Assembly: GCA_964613055.1 (NCBI GenBank) | Contig: CAZTGD010000015.1 | Span: forward strand, 1 to 46,647 | Length of the DNA: 46,647 nt | Source: JAXGMQ01 sp964613055 | Lineage (GTDB): Bacteria; Caldisericota; Caldisericia; JAAYUI01 | Direction: 5' to 3' | In this document: piece by piece, positions 14,201-22,800 of the stretch | Numbering within the stretch: position 1 is the stretch's first letter | Layout: every line of letters begins with the position of its first letter | Translations under genes and position numbers: made by a program | The notes under the pieces: generated by a model | Seen by the model: the letters and a program-made list of their open reading frames with translations, nothing else | Told to the model about the DNA's origin: nothing | The model's database searches: none

Positions 14201-16878
14201 ATCCACTCACATTGAGACTCCGACAGTGTAGCAGGTTTTATCTTCTCTACATATATCTCATGTCTCCACCAACCGCTACTACCCGACACGAGGTAGACAT
14301 CGTCTTCCGAGATACGGTAGGTCATTTCATCGGGAAGCCTGTATACCTGTTCGATTCCATCATTTGTTTGTCCCCAGAAGAATGTACCTTCACCGCTTTC
14401 GAAGATGCCCGAAACTCGGACGAGGCTGGTATGCCAAAAGTCCCTTTCCCCAGTTATAAAATCAAGGGGAAACCAATCATAAACTACTCCCTCGGGATCA
14501 AGGAGCAACTTGGCGCATCCGCTATATTCCCTTATGGACTGTTCACTCACGACACTTGTTATATCCGCATTCAATGTAAAATTGAGTTCATCTTCTAGCT
14601 CTCCAAACGGTTCAAACAGCACCGTTCCGTCAGTGAAAATATCGGTCAGTTCACCATCAATCCACTCGAGTTCACTGTCTACCACCGAGAAGATGGTAGG
14701 ATGAGAGACACCACAGGGATATCCATCAACCATCTCTGCTTCCACATACCAGCAGTATTGTTCACCCGCCTTGAGTGTCCCCTCGGGGATGGTAAAGCTG
14801 TTCATCGGAGACTGACCAGAGACATAGACGGGTTCACCCAGTATAGCATCTTCTGAGTACTGACCTTTTTCCAGTGGAAATATCTTTATCTGATTCAACC
14901 TGATGTTCTTATCATCCTCTTTATCAGTATTGCCACTCCTACCTTTATCACCTTCACTCTTAGGTGATGGAGTTGTAACAACCTTCGCACCCTTTTCACC
15001 GGTTGTTTTGCCATCGGATGGCGTTGCCGGAGTGGGAGTGCTTGAACCTTCGGGGACAACAGTCTTTGGACACTCTACAACAAAGTAGTAATATTCAGCA
15101 TTGCACACCTTTGTGCCACCACCTGTAAAACACTGGTATTTTGTGTGATAGGTTGCACCGTAAGTACCCTCGGTTCCAGATTTGGGATCCTGTTGATCAT
15201 CGTCATGTACAAAATCAATATCGTATCCCTCCTCACTCTTGGCAACTCCGGTAATCGACACAGCATGACCCTGATACGGCTTTCTAGTGTGTCTGTTGAC
15301 AGCCCACACACACATCTCCACATCTTGACCCTTTTCCAGTTCGGTAATAACCTTCGCAAAGTCTTCGAATCTTCTGGTTGTGATTGGATACTTATGCTTC
15401 TCCATGTAGGCTTTTTTCTTTGACCACCATGTCTGAACAGGCGCGCCGAATGACGATGACACCCAGCCTGATGCATCCTTCATCTTGCCTATGCTGGTCT
15501 GTTCGTCTGTTAGCTTCAGCTTGTTTTTTTTGTTGAGAAATTTCAGAGAGTTTGATATCGCTACAGGCACACACTCCATCGGTTTACACTGCTGGTTGGG
15601 GAAGTTCTTATGTGTCGATGTCTTCTCGGCTTCACCTGCACCCTGTTGTGCAGGTGGTTTTGGTGGAGAATCTTCATCACCCTCCCCTGTCAATGACAAG
15701 GTGCTAAATGATACCGGTTCTCCCTCTAGCCCATCCAAAACACACAGCCTTCCATCGGTGATTTCAGCAGTGATCTCAAGCTCAGGTGGTTCATCGGAGA
15801 CATTGCCTAAAAGACTGGCGGAATAGACAACATTGTCGACTTCAGTTCCAGATTCATTACCAAGATCGACAACAAAGTTGAGTAGTTGCTCCTCTCCCTC
15901 TTCGACATGATTCATAACAGCGCGGTTCTTTATCACCCATGTGCCATCCATGACACAATTGAAATAGAGAACATTGCCATAACCCAGGTATCTCAATCTG
16001 ACACGACCCCAGTCTGAATCCGCATACTCCTTGGCACCAACATTTAAATCGAGTTGTTCAAACTCGACCGATTTTAACACCCCAAATGGCTGATGGTCAG
16101 GTATTGGTGTCCAGCCAAATATCCAATCATCATGTATAATGAGTTCTGCATAACCCATGTGTTGAGGCAGTGTCAACTCAACTCCGTCACCCTTCAGATC
16201 ATCCCTGACATACAGCTCTTGCATCTCCCCGAGTTCATTTACAAGCACAATCTTTACCGATCCGTCTCCCTGGTCGGTGACGGTTTCTACTCGACCCCTC
16301 ACCGTCTGGCTGTCATCAAGGCACTCATAATCAACAAACTCTAGGTCAACCGTGCTGGTCTCTCCGTCCCAGTTAATCGAGTTGGCTCCGAGATGATTGG
16401 CTACGAATCTCATCGGCAACATGGTATAGCCGGGATCCCTTATGTATGGAGCGAGATCGTGGTTATCGTCATCAATCCACACCTCGTCTGTTGTGCCGTC
16501 AGCGTATTTAACTGTGACCTTCGGTTTACCAATCCACAGGCTCAGGACAGTTTCTGTCGGCAGGATAATGGTGACCTTCCTTGTATATGAGTCCCACATC
16601 ATAGTTGTGCCTGGAATCTCTGACGTCACGTATCTAATCACCAGAAACATCCGAGCATCTTTTATCTCTGGGGCTACATCCATCGGCCCCTTCTGTGTTC
16701 CATCCACATCATACATTAGGTTGCCGATCTGGTAGGAAAGTACTCTGACGCAGGGATTCCTTGGATGGTATCGCTCAACTGCAAGCAGAGATGAATTCGA
16801 TAGAAGCAGAGATATAACAACAAACAGCACAACTGGTCTGATCCTTTTAAACAGCCAGTATGATAAAACTTTTCTCAT
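11287..16878 (-). CDS. giant secreted stalk protein with two C39-like peptidase domains
   Basis: An 1863-residue exported protein. In order: a signal peptide; a copper-amine-oxidase N-terminal-like domain (about 35-190, ending TMLPMRFVANHLGA); a first papain-fold C39-like domain with Cys436 (ECVPVAIS) and His538 (GHAVSI) followed by FVHDDD; a Pro/Thr/Ser linker near 610-650; a second C39-like domain with Cys1114 (GSCESIPATLC) and His1215 (YHHLLGVS) followed by VIHDIN; an Fn3-like stretch (about 1290-1395); and a Cys-rich end with CCxDEPC motifs. Five copies of a repeat of about 70 residues with a GY-S/T/A-GCA-D/E-x-C core are interspersed (about 193-255, 742-802, 895-947, 1400-1467, 1486-1548). 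Start ATG 16878 follows GGTGGAG. It is probably a cell-surface or extracellular protein; its targets are unknown. Confidence 0.75.
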   Translation of the reverse strand: MRKVLSYWLFKRIRPVVLFVVISLLLSNSSLLAVERYHPRNPCVRVLSYQIGNLMYDVDGTQKGPMDVAPEIKDARMFLVIRYVTSEIPGTTMMWDSYTRKVTIILPTETVLSLWIGKPKVTVKYADGTTDEVWIDDDNHDLAPYIRDPGYTMLPMRFVANHLGANSINWDGETSTVDLEFVDYECLDDSQTVRGRVETVTDQGDGSVKIVLVNELGEMQELYVRDDLKGDGVELTLPQHMGYAELIIHDDWIFGWTPIPDHQPFGVLKSVEFEQLDLNVGAKEYADSDWGRVRLRYLGYGNVLYFNCVMDGTWVIKNRAVMNHVEEGEEQLLNFVVDLGNESGTEVDNVVYSASLLGNVSDEPPELEITAEITDGRLCVLDGLEGEPVSFSTLSLTGEGDEDSPPKPPAQQGAGEAEKTSTHKNFPNQQCKPMECVPVAISNSLKFLNKKNKLKLTDEQTSIGKMKDASGWVSSSFGAPVQTWWSKKKAYMEKHKYPITTRRFEDFAKVITELEKGQDVEMCVWAVNRHTRKPYQGHAVSITGVAKSEEGYDIDFVHDDDQQDPKSGTEGTYGATYHTKYQCFTGGGTKVCNAEYYYFVVECPKTVVPEGSSTPTPATPSDGKTTGEKGAKVVTTPSPKSEGDKGRSGNTDKEDDKNIRLNQIKIFPLEKGQYSEDAILGEPVYVSGQSPMNSFTIPEGTLKAGEQYCWYVEAEMVDGYPCGVSHPTIFSVVDSELEWIDGELTDIFTDGTVLFEPFGELEDELNFTLNADITSVVSEQSIREYSGCAKLLLDPEGVVYDWFPLDFITGERDFWHTSLVRVSGIFESGEGTFFWGQTNDGIEQVYRLPDEMTYRISEDDVYLVSGSSGWWRHEIYVEKIKPATLSESQCEWINCEITSFEDGILYANIAGDEASYDFFALDQSAGGLSINGYTGCADICVLKDTVIDWRPKPDQSICGLATTLDFYQLDIKDDEGLQKNSNHCMVEFSSTGYRKSLYLNLSVGDKHVVKNLWLPVMEKGPVSFTFDLGTHSGDNIASILYGYSLTDTPVFFKPKVDMNADLGNRTVCMKPSWAYGTQPRNHPKFQRSAESFECLSVNKSYQLSDMSMSDYGSCESIPATLCMAMKSVVPEGYNPNLVSETLVKKSIGWSEKGGCRYYDGDLYDELSWWRSAQNFFVSGDHPFDLIELETIEQILFHASEGSPILLDVYRDGYHHLLGVSAVTHLEDGGMLCRVIHDINQDDRNAGVISEFIHLDNELSSITGGLWVNGSETFTLVGVKGRTVERPEVTLVNPTHASNVVNPYPFFDWMCDDVESETTYSLYIYKVKMNHPISASITGEDPVFLIHGLTEDSYKYQSNKPILDRNTLYVWYVTADNPNRTIRGVSRICTFKYAPAECINIRGQVLSAGRNPNTGLVEIRFKQCAVTKSFTVLSSENMFDSRRVSVLIGYSGCADVCVINTDDGLFLDSWTVVDGDCCLDEPCTSKRGLIIEAVPRSGEYTVAVKFKPCGESITELVAKKNLPDMGCDIPLVGYAGCAEVCSTENGVMSSWTALQGEEDCCDEPCCELNVTWRTNDGEPPVVLTCPGSSHLLRSILRLGNDCVYEEITFDYTLSSSWSGVMVSQMETIPPEGSILKTIEFIAPDELPAVLTIDVDVCDEHKSYTIELREMANCKRCCDFEVGWSDRIIDEYGDPPTFNVCEGQTIELEFVAENLCRNSISGTVYIFLISSGLDMIEESRAEFEFMGDQKSTTSLTLDINDENIRAEGWTLCFVSECGEKKWLVFTLSKRRDCFEEIFTVVTISEVDCSEKVAYAYDMERMKEWELQLSYDDCQRLEVSTCWSVMGEKMSDEIIRVIDIHPIDCP

Positions 16879-16896
16879 AACTCCACCCTTCCGCCT

Positions 16897-16916
16897 TCGG
16901 CTATGATTATAGCCGA
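16897..16916. promoter_or_regulatory. palindrome over the -10 of the giant stalk gene
   Basis: TCGGCTAT (16897-16904), GATT, then ATAGCCGA (16909-16916): a perfect 8-bp inverted repeat covering the predicted -10. It may be a repressor site, or form a hairpin early in the transcript if the start lies further upstream. Confidence 0.45.
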
Positions 16917-16934
16917 GTGATGCGAAAAAATCAA
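16906..16934 (-). promoter_or_regulatory. promoter of the giant stalk gene
   Basis: On the minus strand: TTGATT (16929-16934), 17-nt spacer and a perfect TATAAT (16906-16911). About 27 nt of leader with GGTGGAG precede ATG 16878. Confidence 0.55.
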
Positions 16935-16998
16935 ACGCAAAACAACGACCCTGTTGAGTAATAAGTATATTTGAATGGAGTTGATCAATGGTTGCTAA

Positions 16999-19083
16999 TT
17001 ATTTATCAATATATCTCCTCTTATAATACCAATTAATTACTATAGCTGATATTATAATAGCTATTGCAATTATTAACAGGTATAATCTAGCTTTAGATAT
17101 ATCTTTATATGGATTTGGCTCTTCAATTGGTATTATGCTGTTATCATTAGTATCAGACATTTCTGATGATACTGAATTATCCAACTTCAACACAAACAGC
17201 ACAGAGCTTACAGCACCTGGTGTATTACCAACAAACGAAGTGTATTCGTCAGCCAGTTCCTTCATGCGATCGTATTTGGCAGTCTCGCCCATCAGCATCT
17301 CTTCAGCATCCTCAGAGGTCTCTTCAAGTGCTTCAGGTCCTCCGACCTTATCCAACGCAGACATGAACTCAGCACTCAATTCATCCATCTTCTCCTGCAT
17401 CGGAATTGTGCTTTCGAGTGTCTCCTTGAACTCAGCTATCATCTCCTGCAACTCATCCTGAGAGGGGATGGTCACTCCATTCACTTCACCCCCCTTGATG
17501 AAAACATCAAACCCATCGGTGGATTCGGTTATCATGTTCGATATCTCTGCAAGTGATGGAACCGTTTTCCCGTCAAACTCACCGCCGTCAAGGAGTATAC
17601 CGGCTCCGTCTTTGATGCCTTTCAAACCATCGATTGTCGTGGTCAGTCCGGGAATCTCCTGTCCCTGAATCTCACCACCCGTCAGTAAAACACCCAGTGA
17701 ATCATCTAGCATATCGATCATCTCTGGTGTTTCTGAGATGGCTGGGATCGACACCCCATCCAACTCGCCTCCATCTGAAAGGATTCTGATGAGTCTTTCG
17801 GCTTTGTCTGCATCACCCTTGACAACCTCAATTTTTGTCAGTGATTTGGTTATCAAGGCATCCAAATCTGATATGACCGAGAGTATCTCTTCATCATCAG
17901 TCATATCTTCCAGATCGTCCAGTTGAGATGATATGTCGTACAGATAGTACTTGATGGAGAAGAGATTGCCGGCAACATCAGCTGTCGTCACCTTAGCGTC
18001 GGTTAGCGCTTTTGCGCTGGCGTCAATTCCAGAAGCGTTGTTCGACAACTCATCCCTTATGGTCTGAAGGACCATCCTGTGAGCCTCCGCCAGTGATGTC
18101 AAACCATCCGCTCCTGACCTGATCTGAGTGAGTGACTCCGTCAGCTCTTCAAAAAACATGGACATATCATCAATATCAGACATCTGTTCATTAAACATCG
18201 ACTGCATTGCGTCTGTCATCCCCTCAAGGTTTTCGATGTTTTCAAGCGCCTCTGTAACATCAAGCGATACTCCATCTTCCATCATCTCAGTCAACTCACT
18301 GATGTCTCCCACAGATCCCATCAACTCAAACATTGACGTGTCAATCTCAGGGATGGGTAGAACGGGAGCTTTGGGGATTATGGATATGGAGATTGAGGGC
18401 AGGATCAGGCAATCGTCAGTGATGGTGAAAGTTACACTCTCTGTGGGCCGGGGGAGCAATGTCCACATGTATTTTCTGCTGTCACCGATTGTCATCTCAA
18501 AGGCGCCTGTTGTATCGAGGGTGTCATATCCATCAGCGGCAATATCCGCCTGTAGCATGACCGTCATCGGAGTGTAGACAATTTCTTTCCTTTCGGTGAT
18601 CTCACCACCAATCTCCCAGCTGATGATTTCATCATTGGCGAGTTTGTTGGTAAACTCAAAACTCAATTCCAATTGACCACTCTTGCCGACAGTATCAGCA
18701 ATATCAACAGCTTCACCATTGAGTTTTGTTACTATATTGATATCAACCGGCAGTTCTCTGTCGGTCTTGCCAGTGTAGAATATATCCTCACGCCCATCAG
18801 AATCTATCTTCCATGTGTGCAAACCACTGTTTTCAACTAATCGGGCTGTAGGGTGGAGTGAGATGATGTCAGTCAATTCGGGATTGTCCCTTACTTCAAT
18901 CTCTCCTTTTACATCTAACCTCAGCCAGTTTACCAAGGATGTCTCTTTGACCATTCCATTCCAATCGAGAACCGAGTATACCGTCTGTGTTCTGCGAATG
19001 GTATTTGTTTCAGGGATTGCGAACACAATCGAAGCATTCGCCAGTATGAACAATATGAGAGCAATGCAAGACAACTTACGCAT
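16999..19083 (-). CDS. MMPL-exporter partner protein with coiled coil and 31-residue repeats
   Basis: A 694-residue exported protein: signal peptide (1-23), a beta-rich N-terminal domain (about 24-260), long heptad-like helices, and a C-terminal membrane segment LYLLIIAIAIIISAIVINW followed by basic residues. The N-terminal pattern (VYSVLDWNGMVKE, FYTGKT, then VGKSGQLELSFEF) matches proteins that accompany MMPL/RND exporters in Firmicutes. Between about residues 440 and 560 lie four tandem repeats of exactly 31 residues, each starting GGE-x-x-G-x-x-I/V-P. ATG 19083 has GGAGGGAG upstream and overlaps the exporter gene by 8 nt. It is probably a periplasmic or extracellular adaptor for the exporter. 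Confidence 0.75.
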   Translation of the reverse strand: MRKLSCIALILFILANASIVFAIPETNTIRRTQTVYSVLDWNGMVKETSLVNWLRLDVKGEIEVRDNPELTDIISLHPTARLVENSGLHTWKIDSDGREDIFYTGKTDRELPVDINIVTKLNGEAVDIADTVGKSGQLELSFEFTNKLANDEIISWEIGGEITERKEIVYTPMTVMLQADIAADGYDTLDTTGAFEMTIGDSRKYMWTLLPRPTESVTFTITDDCLILPSISISIIPKAPVLPIPEIDTSMFELMGSVGDISELTEMMEDGVSLDVTEALENIENLEGMTDAMQSMFNEQMSDIDDMSMFFEELTESLTQIRSGADGLTSLAEAHRMVLQTIRDELSNNASGIDASAKALTDAKVTTADVAGNLFSIKYYLYDISSQLDDLEDMTDDEEILSVISDLDALITKSLTKIEVVKGDADKAERLIRILSDGGELDGVSIPAISETPEMIDMLDDSLGVLLTGGEIQGQEIPGLTTTIDGLKGIKDGAGILLDGGEFDGKTVPSLAEISNMITESTDGFDVFIKGGEVNGVTIPSQDELQEMIAEFKETLESTIPMQEKMDELSAEFMSALDKVGGPEALEETSEDAEEMLMGETAKYDRMKELADEYTSFVGNTPGAVSSVLFVLKLDNSVSSEMSDTNDNSIIPIEEPNPYKDISKARLYLLIIAIAIIISAIVINWYYKRRYIDK
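17465..17836 (-). repeat. four 93-bp in-frame tandem repeats
   Basis: Four consecutive units inside the exporter-partner gene encode GGELDGVSIP, GGEIQGQEIP, GGEFDGKTVP and GGEVNGVTIP, each spaced 31 codons apart. The DNA copies are diverged, so the array is old and kept by selection on the protein. Boundaries are approximate. Confidence 0.7.
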
Positions 19084-21133
19084 CTTTTCTTCTCCCTCCG
19101 ATTTTAATTTTCTCAACCAATACAAGCAGGGCTGGCAGAACCAGCAAAACAACGGTCATAGAGATAAGCGCGCCCCTTGAAAACAGCGCTGTCATGCCAG
19201 ACACGATATTAATCTGCGATATGATTGATATCGCCAGTGTTGCCCCGAAGAGTGTACAAGCGGCTGTAATGATAGCGGGACCTGCGCCCTTCACAGCCTG
19301 AACCATGGCTTCAGTGATTGACACTCCTGGTTTCTTTTTCTCCTCATTAAACCGAGTAGTAAGCAGTATGCAGTAGTCAACAGTCGCCCCCAGCTGTATG
19401 GCCGACAAGGCGACAAAGGAAGAGAAGAAAGTATTTGTTACGTTCGTGTAGAAGAGATAAGCGATGTTCATCCAGATAGCTGTCTCAATGGCAAGCACTA
19501 TGGCAAGTGCTTGCCAGCCCTTCCTCAGCGTCAGCAGAAGGATTAAAAGGATTGCTATCACCGAAACGATGGTGACTCTGTTCAGGTCGGGCTCTGACAC
19601 CCTTGCCATATCATAGGCAAGGATATCCTGTCCCGTGATGATGAGATCACCGTCATAGTTTTTTTCATACTCCTGTAATCTTTCAAATGCGGCATACTCA
19701 TTTTCCTTTGTATCTGTCTCCAGCACCACCATCAGCATGCTCCTGTCGCCACTGTTGAACTGGTCGGTTACCTTCCGGGGAATGAACGAGTTTGGCAGGT
19801 AGGCGGTTTTCATGGACAGAGGTCCAGTAACGCTTTCAATACCATCGATTTGAGTCAGATCATTTTCAATCCTGAGTCTTTGGCTGACGGTTTCACTGGT
19901 TATGATGACAGTCGCTTCCTTCCCAGAACCAAATATCTGCTGAACGGAATCTATGTCTGCCTGGGTTTGCTTGTTCAATTCAAGCCCCTCTGTCATGTCA
20001 TAGGTCACATTGAGGTTGAAGTGACCGAAGATAGAAACAACCATTATCACAGCAAATATAACCACAATGACAGTGCGGTTGCCCATCACAAACCTACCTA
20101 CACCAGACAGATCAGGTATCCACTGCCGATGCTTGAGTTTTGACAGTGGTTTCTCAAGGAACAGTATCAACGCCGGAAGCAATGTGAGAGTGAGAATAAA
20201 ACCGATTCCGACTCCCTGAGCCATAACAAGCCCCATGTCACCGATGAGTTTGAAGCTCATGAACATCAACGCGAGGAAACCAACAGCCGTTGTCAGACCA
20301 GATGAAAATATGGAAACGGATGTCTTTGATATCGCTGACTGCATCGCCTTTGCGTGGCTTGCGAAGTGTTTCTTCTCCTCCTCATATCGGTGCAGGAGGA
20401 ATACGGCATAATCGAGTGTTACTGCTATCTGCATGGCGGCGGCTACTGAGGATGACAGGAAACTCATCTCTCCCCTGAGGAAGTATGTCAGCCCGAAATT
20501 TACGATGATCGATATCCCAGCCACCAACAGGAACAACACCGAGTAGGCGGGTTGGGTTATGGCGATGCCGAGTACAATCAGAGAGATTACCAGAGCCATG
20601 ATTAGCATGAGCGTCTTGGCATCTTCACCCATCCGCTTCATCTCCTGTTCATACACAAACGCCCCCGTCACCCGAGCATCCTCCCCGGCGACATCATTTA
20701 TCTGCTCTGCCTGATAAGCCGCATCATGCCCATTTGTGCTTAGCTCTACTTGGATGATGGTCTCTTCTCCCTTCAGATACATCTCGGTTATATTATCATC
20801 CACGAAATTCTCAGGTACATACACATTTGCCAGGTCTGAGTACCAGGTGGTTCCAGCAACACCGGGCATTTCCTCTATTCTCCTGTTTATCTGCTCAACC
20901 TCTACACGGGATGTAACAGGCACGATAACAAACACGGTCTCCGACCCGCTGAACTCATCATTGAGTATCTGCATACCCCTCACAGAGGGGAGGTCAGCAG
21001 GCAGATAATCATTGAAATCGAAGTTCACCTGCAACGCTCCCATGCCCACAAGAGACAGAAGCAGAATGCCCAGTGAAGCTATGGATATGAATACCCTGTT
21101 CCTGACAATCCAAAGAGATATCCTATCGATCAT
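19076..21133 (-). CDS. RND-superfamily MMPL-type exporter
   Basis: A 685-residue polytopic membrane exporter with two homologous halves. Each has one N-terminal helix (RNRVFISIASLGILLLSLVG; then FVMGNRTVIVVIFAVIMVVS), an extracytoplasmic loop, and a five-helix sterol-sensing-like bundle (LDYAVFLLHRYEEEKKH; then VDYCILLTTRFNEEKKKP). It should move lipids or hydrophobic compounds using the proton gradient. ATG 21133 has GGAGG 5 nt upstream and overlaps the tetR stop (ATGA); the frame extends 13 codons further. The tetR-exporter-partner operon implies induction by the exported compound or a related ligand. Confidence 0.92.
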   Translation of the reverse strand: MIDRISLWIVRNRVFISIASLGILLLSLVGMGALQVNFDFNDYLPADLPSVRGMQILNDEFSGSETVFVIVPVTSRVEVEQINRRIEEMPGVAGTTWYSDLANVYVPENFVDDNITEMYLKGEETIIQVELSTNGHDAAYQAEQINDVAGEDARVTGAFVYEQEMKRMGEDAKTLMLIMALVISLIVLGIAITQPAYSVLFLLVAGISIIVNFGLTYFLRGEMSFLSSSVAAAMQIAVTLDYAVFLLHRYEEEKKHFASHAKAMQSAISKTSVSIFSSGLTTAVGFLALMFMSFKLIGDMGLVMAQGVGIGFILTLTLLPALILFLEKPLSKLKHRQWIPDLSGVGRFVMGNRTVIVVIFAVIMVVSIFGHFNLNVTYDMTEGLELNKQTQADIDSVQQIFGSGKEATVIITSETVSQRLRIENDLTQIDGIESVTGPLSMKTAYLPNSFIPRKVTDQFNSGDRSMLMVVLETDTKENEYAAFERLQEYEKNYDGDLIITGQDILAYDMARVSEPDLNRVTIVSVIAILLILLLTLRKGWQALAIVLAIETAIWMNIAYLFYTNVTNTFFSSFVALSAIQLGATVDYCILLTTRFNEEKKKPGVSITEAMVQAVKGAGPAIITAACTLFGATLAISIISQINIVSGMTALFSRGALISMTVVLLVLPALLVLVEKIKIGGRRKDA

Positions 21134-21726
21134 AGTTCCTCCGGTCTCTCCTTCAGCGCTCCAAACAAACACAATCTGATAAACTGGTCAAACATCTCAT
21201 CGACCGTGTATTGACTGTCTGAAGGTGGCGGATTCATGATTATCTCCTTGAGACTCATGCTGATTATTTCGGCTATGATGTCATAGTCCATATCCTTGAG
21301 GTATCCAGCCTTTCTACCCACTTCCAGAAATTCCACAATCACCCTTTTGGCGTTCTTGCGGATGTTGTCAGACTCAAACCTAACCAGACTAGAGTGCGGG
21401 AGTTCCTCTCTGATGATCTTGAATATGTCAACATTCTTTGAATAGAAATCCTTGAAGCTGTTGGATATGAACTCCAGCTCCTCTGTGAATCCTCCCGGGT
21501 CCTGTTGCGAAATATCGTGATCAATGGCTGAAAGCAGTCTCTCCTGCTGACCTCGGATTATCCTGATTAGCTCCTCAAGGATGCCCTCCTTGCTCTTGAA
21601 ATACAGATAGAACGTACCTTTAGCGACCCCAGCCTTGTCCACGATATCGGATATCCTCGTCCGCGAGTAACCCTTTTCAGCCATCACGCTTCGTGCTGAA
21701 TCAACCAGATCCTCTTTGGAACTCAT
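21130..21726 (-). CDS. TetR-family transcriptional regulator
   Basis: A 198-residue repressor. The N-terminal helix-turn-helix is typical (AEKGYSRTRISDIVDKAGVAKGTFYLYFKSKEGIL). The C-terminal ligand domain is not assignable. ATG 21726 is preceded by a strong AAGGAGG; an upstream ATG at 21759 lies within the operator. It is the first gene of the exporter operon, and its own upstream region carries two palindromes of TGACTGA-TCAGTCA type, so it very probably represses its operon. Confidence 0.93.
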   Translation of the reverse strand: MSSKEDLVDSARSVMAEKGYSRTRISDIVDKAGVAKGTFYLYFKSKEGILEELIRIIRGQQERLLSAIDHDISQQDPGGFTEELEFISNSFKDFYSKNVDIFKIIREELPHSSLVRFESDNIRKNAKRVIVEFLEVGRKAGYLKDMDYDIIAEIISMSLKEIIMNPPPSDSQYTVDEMFDQFIRLCLFGALKERPEEL

Positions 21727-21739
21727 TGATGCCTCCTTG

Positions 21740-21759
21740 TTGACTGACCGTTCAGTCAA
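21740..21759. promoter_or_regulatory. TetR operator O1
   Basis: TTGACTGA (21740-21747), CCGT, TCAGTCAA (21752-21759): a perfect 8-bp inverted repeat just before the tetR ribosome site. It shares the TGACTGA-CCnT-TCAGTCA core with O2, 56 bp away, as expected for two sites of one dimeric repressor. Confidence 0.75.
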
Positions 21760-21774
21760 TCATAACTAATGCTG

Positions 21775-21793
21775 TGATAATAATCTATTATCA
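21775..21793. promoter_or_regulatory. central palindrome between the TetR operators
   Basis: TGATAATA (21775-21782), ATC, TATTATCA (21786-21793): a perfect inverted repeat unrelated in sequence to O1 and O2. It contains the likely tetR -10 (TATTAT on the minus strand). It could be a site for a second regulator, or a melting-prone element. Confidence 0.5.
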
Positions 21794-21806
21794 GACTGAC
21801 TGACCA
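21777..21806 (-). promoter_or_regulatory. tetR operon promoter
   Basis: On the minus strand: TGGTCA (21801-21806, inside O2), 18-nt spacer, TATTAT (21777-21782). The start would fall near 21770, and O1 lies in the early leader. Repressor on O2 would cover the -35. Confidence 0.4.
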
Positions 21807-21816
21807 TTCAGTCAGT
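21795..21816. promoter_or_regulatory. TetR operator O2
   Basis: ACTGACTGA (21795-21803), CCAT, TCAGTCAGT (21808-21816): a perfect 9-bp inverted repeat with the same core as O1. It overlaps the predicted -35 of tetR. Confidence 0.75.
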
Positions 21817-21920
21817 GTATGTTACTCATGGCATTTTGTCAAGACCGAATACAATCTCAAATGGATGTTGATTTACAAAAGTACTGTTGATGGTCGCGGA
21901 ATAGTCTCAGCGAGTAATAA

Positions 21921-22793
21921 TCACTTTGCCTTTGACGTCAGCCACACCCCGATTACAACCAGTAGTGCGCCGGGGTAAACAAACACTGGTACAACCTCCC
22001 CAAACATGAAATAGGCGATTATCGCCGCACCTGCAGGCTCAAATAGAACTGCCGTTGCCGATGTGGTAGCCGAAAAACTCTTGATTGAAACAAGTACTCC
22101 TCCATGTCCGAGAATCTGTGCAAGGAAGCCCATAGCGATGAATGCATACCACACCTGTGGCTGAAAGCCCAAGAGGGGCTGGGAGAAGATTGGTGAGGCG
22201 AGGAGGATGATGAACATCGAGACGGGGAAGATAATCGAGATGGTCTGCCAAGTGGATATTTCCTCCATGGCTGTTCGCGAGAATAGCATGTAGATACCAG
22301 CAAACATTGCGGCAACGATTGACAGCGTTATTCCCATCAGGGTTGACTCTCCATCCCTTGCACCAGAGAAAGCCACGATGGATGCTCCCGCTATGGCAAA
22401 ACAGATACCCAGCAGGACGCGTTTTGTCTGTTTTGTGCGGTAGAACAGGGCATCAAAGACAACCACCCAGATGGGTGTTGTGGTGACCAGAACCACGGAA
22501 ACGGCTATGTTGGTCTGACCAATACCCCATATCCAGGTGAGGAAGTGAAGCGCCATGAACACTCCACCCAGGACACATACGGTCCACACTGACCTCGAAG
22601 CTCGAATCGTCCAGGGTTTGCCTATGATTACTACAAATACTGACCCGATGAAGATGCGCCAGAACGCTGTAGCAAAGATGGACGCTCCTCCATCCAGCGA
22701 GAATCTGATGAGAGGTGCCGCAAAGGAGATACCCATCACAGCGAGAATGAGTATCAGGTAATCCTTGAATTCCGGTGTTTTCTTCTTTTTCAC
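21921..22793 (-). CDS. DMT-family (EamA) transporter
   Basis: A 290-residue inner-membrane protein with ten predicted helices in two EamA repeats (first half to about 145, second from about 155). The family signature ISFAAPLIRF is in helix 1 and FEPAGAAIIAYFMFGE in helix 9. It is probably an exporter of small metabolites; the substrate is not predictable. GTG 22793 is set by the promoter directly upstream and there is no Shine-Dalgarno. It lies upstream of tetR on the same strand but has its own promoter. Confidence 0.88.
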   Translation of the reverse strand: MKKKKTPEFKDYLILILAVMGISFAAPLIRFSLDGGASIFATAFWRIFIGSVFVVIIGKPWTIRASRSVWTVCVLGGVFMALHFLTWIWGIGQTNIAVSVVLVTTTPIWVVVFDALFYRTKQTKRVLLGICFAIAGASIVAFSGARDGESTLMGITLSIVAAMFAGIYMLFSRTAMEEISTWQTISIIFPVSMFIILLASPIFSQPLLGFQPQVWYAFIAMGFLAQILGHGGVLVSIKSFSATTSATAVLFEPAGAAIIAYFMFGEVVPVFVYPGALLVVIGVWLTSKAK

Positions 22794-22800
22794 ACAGCTG

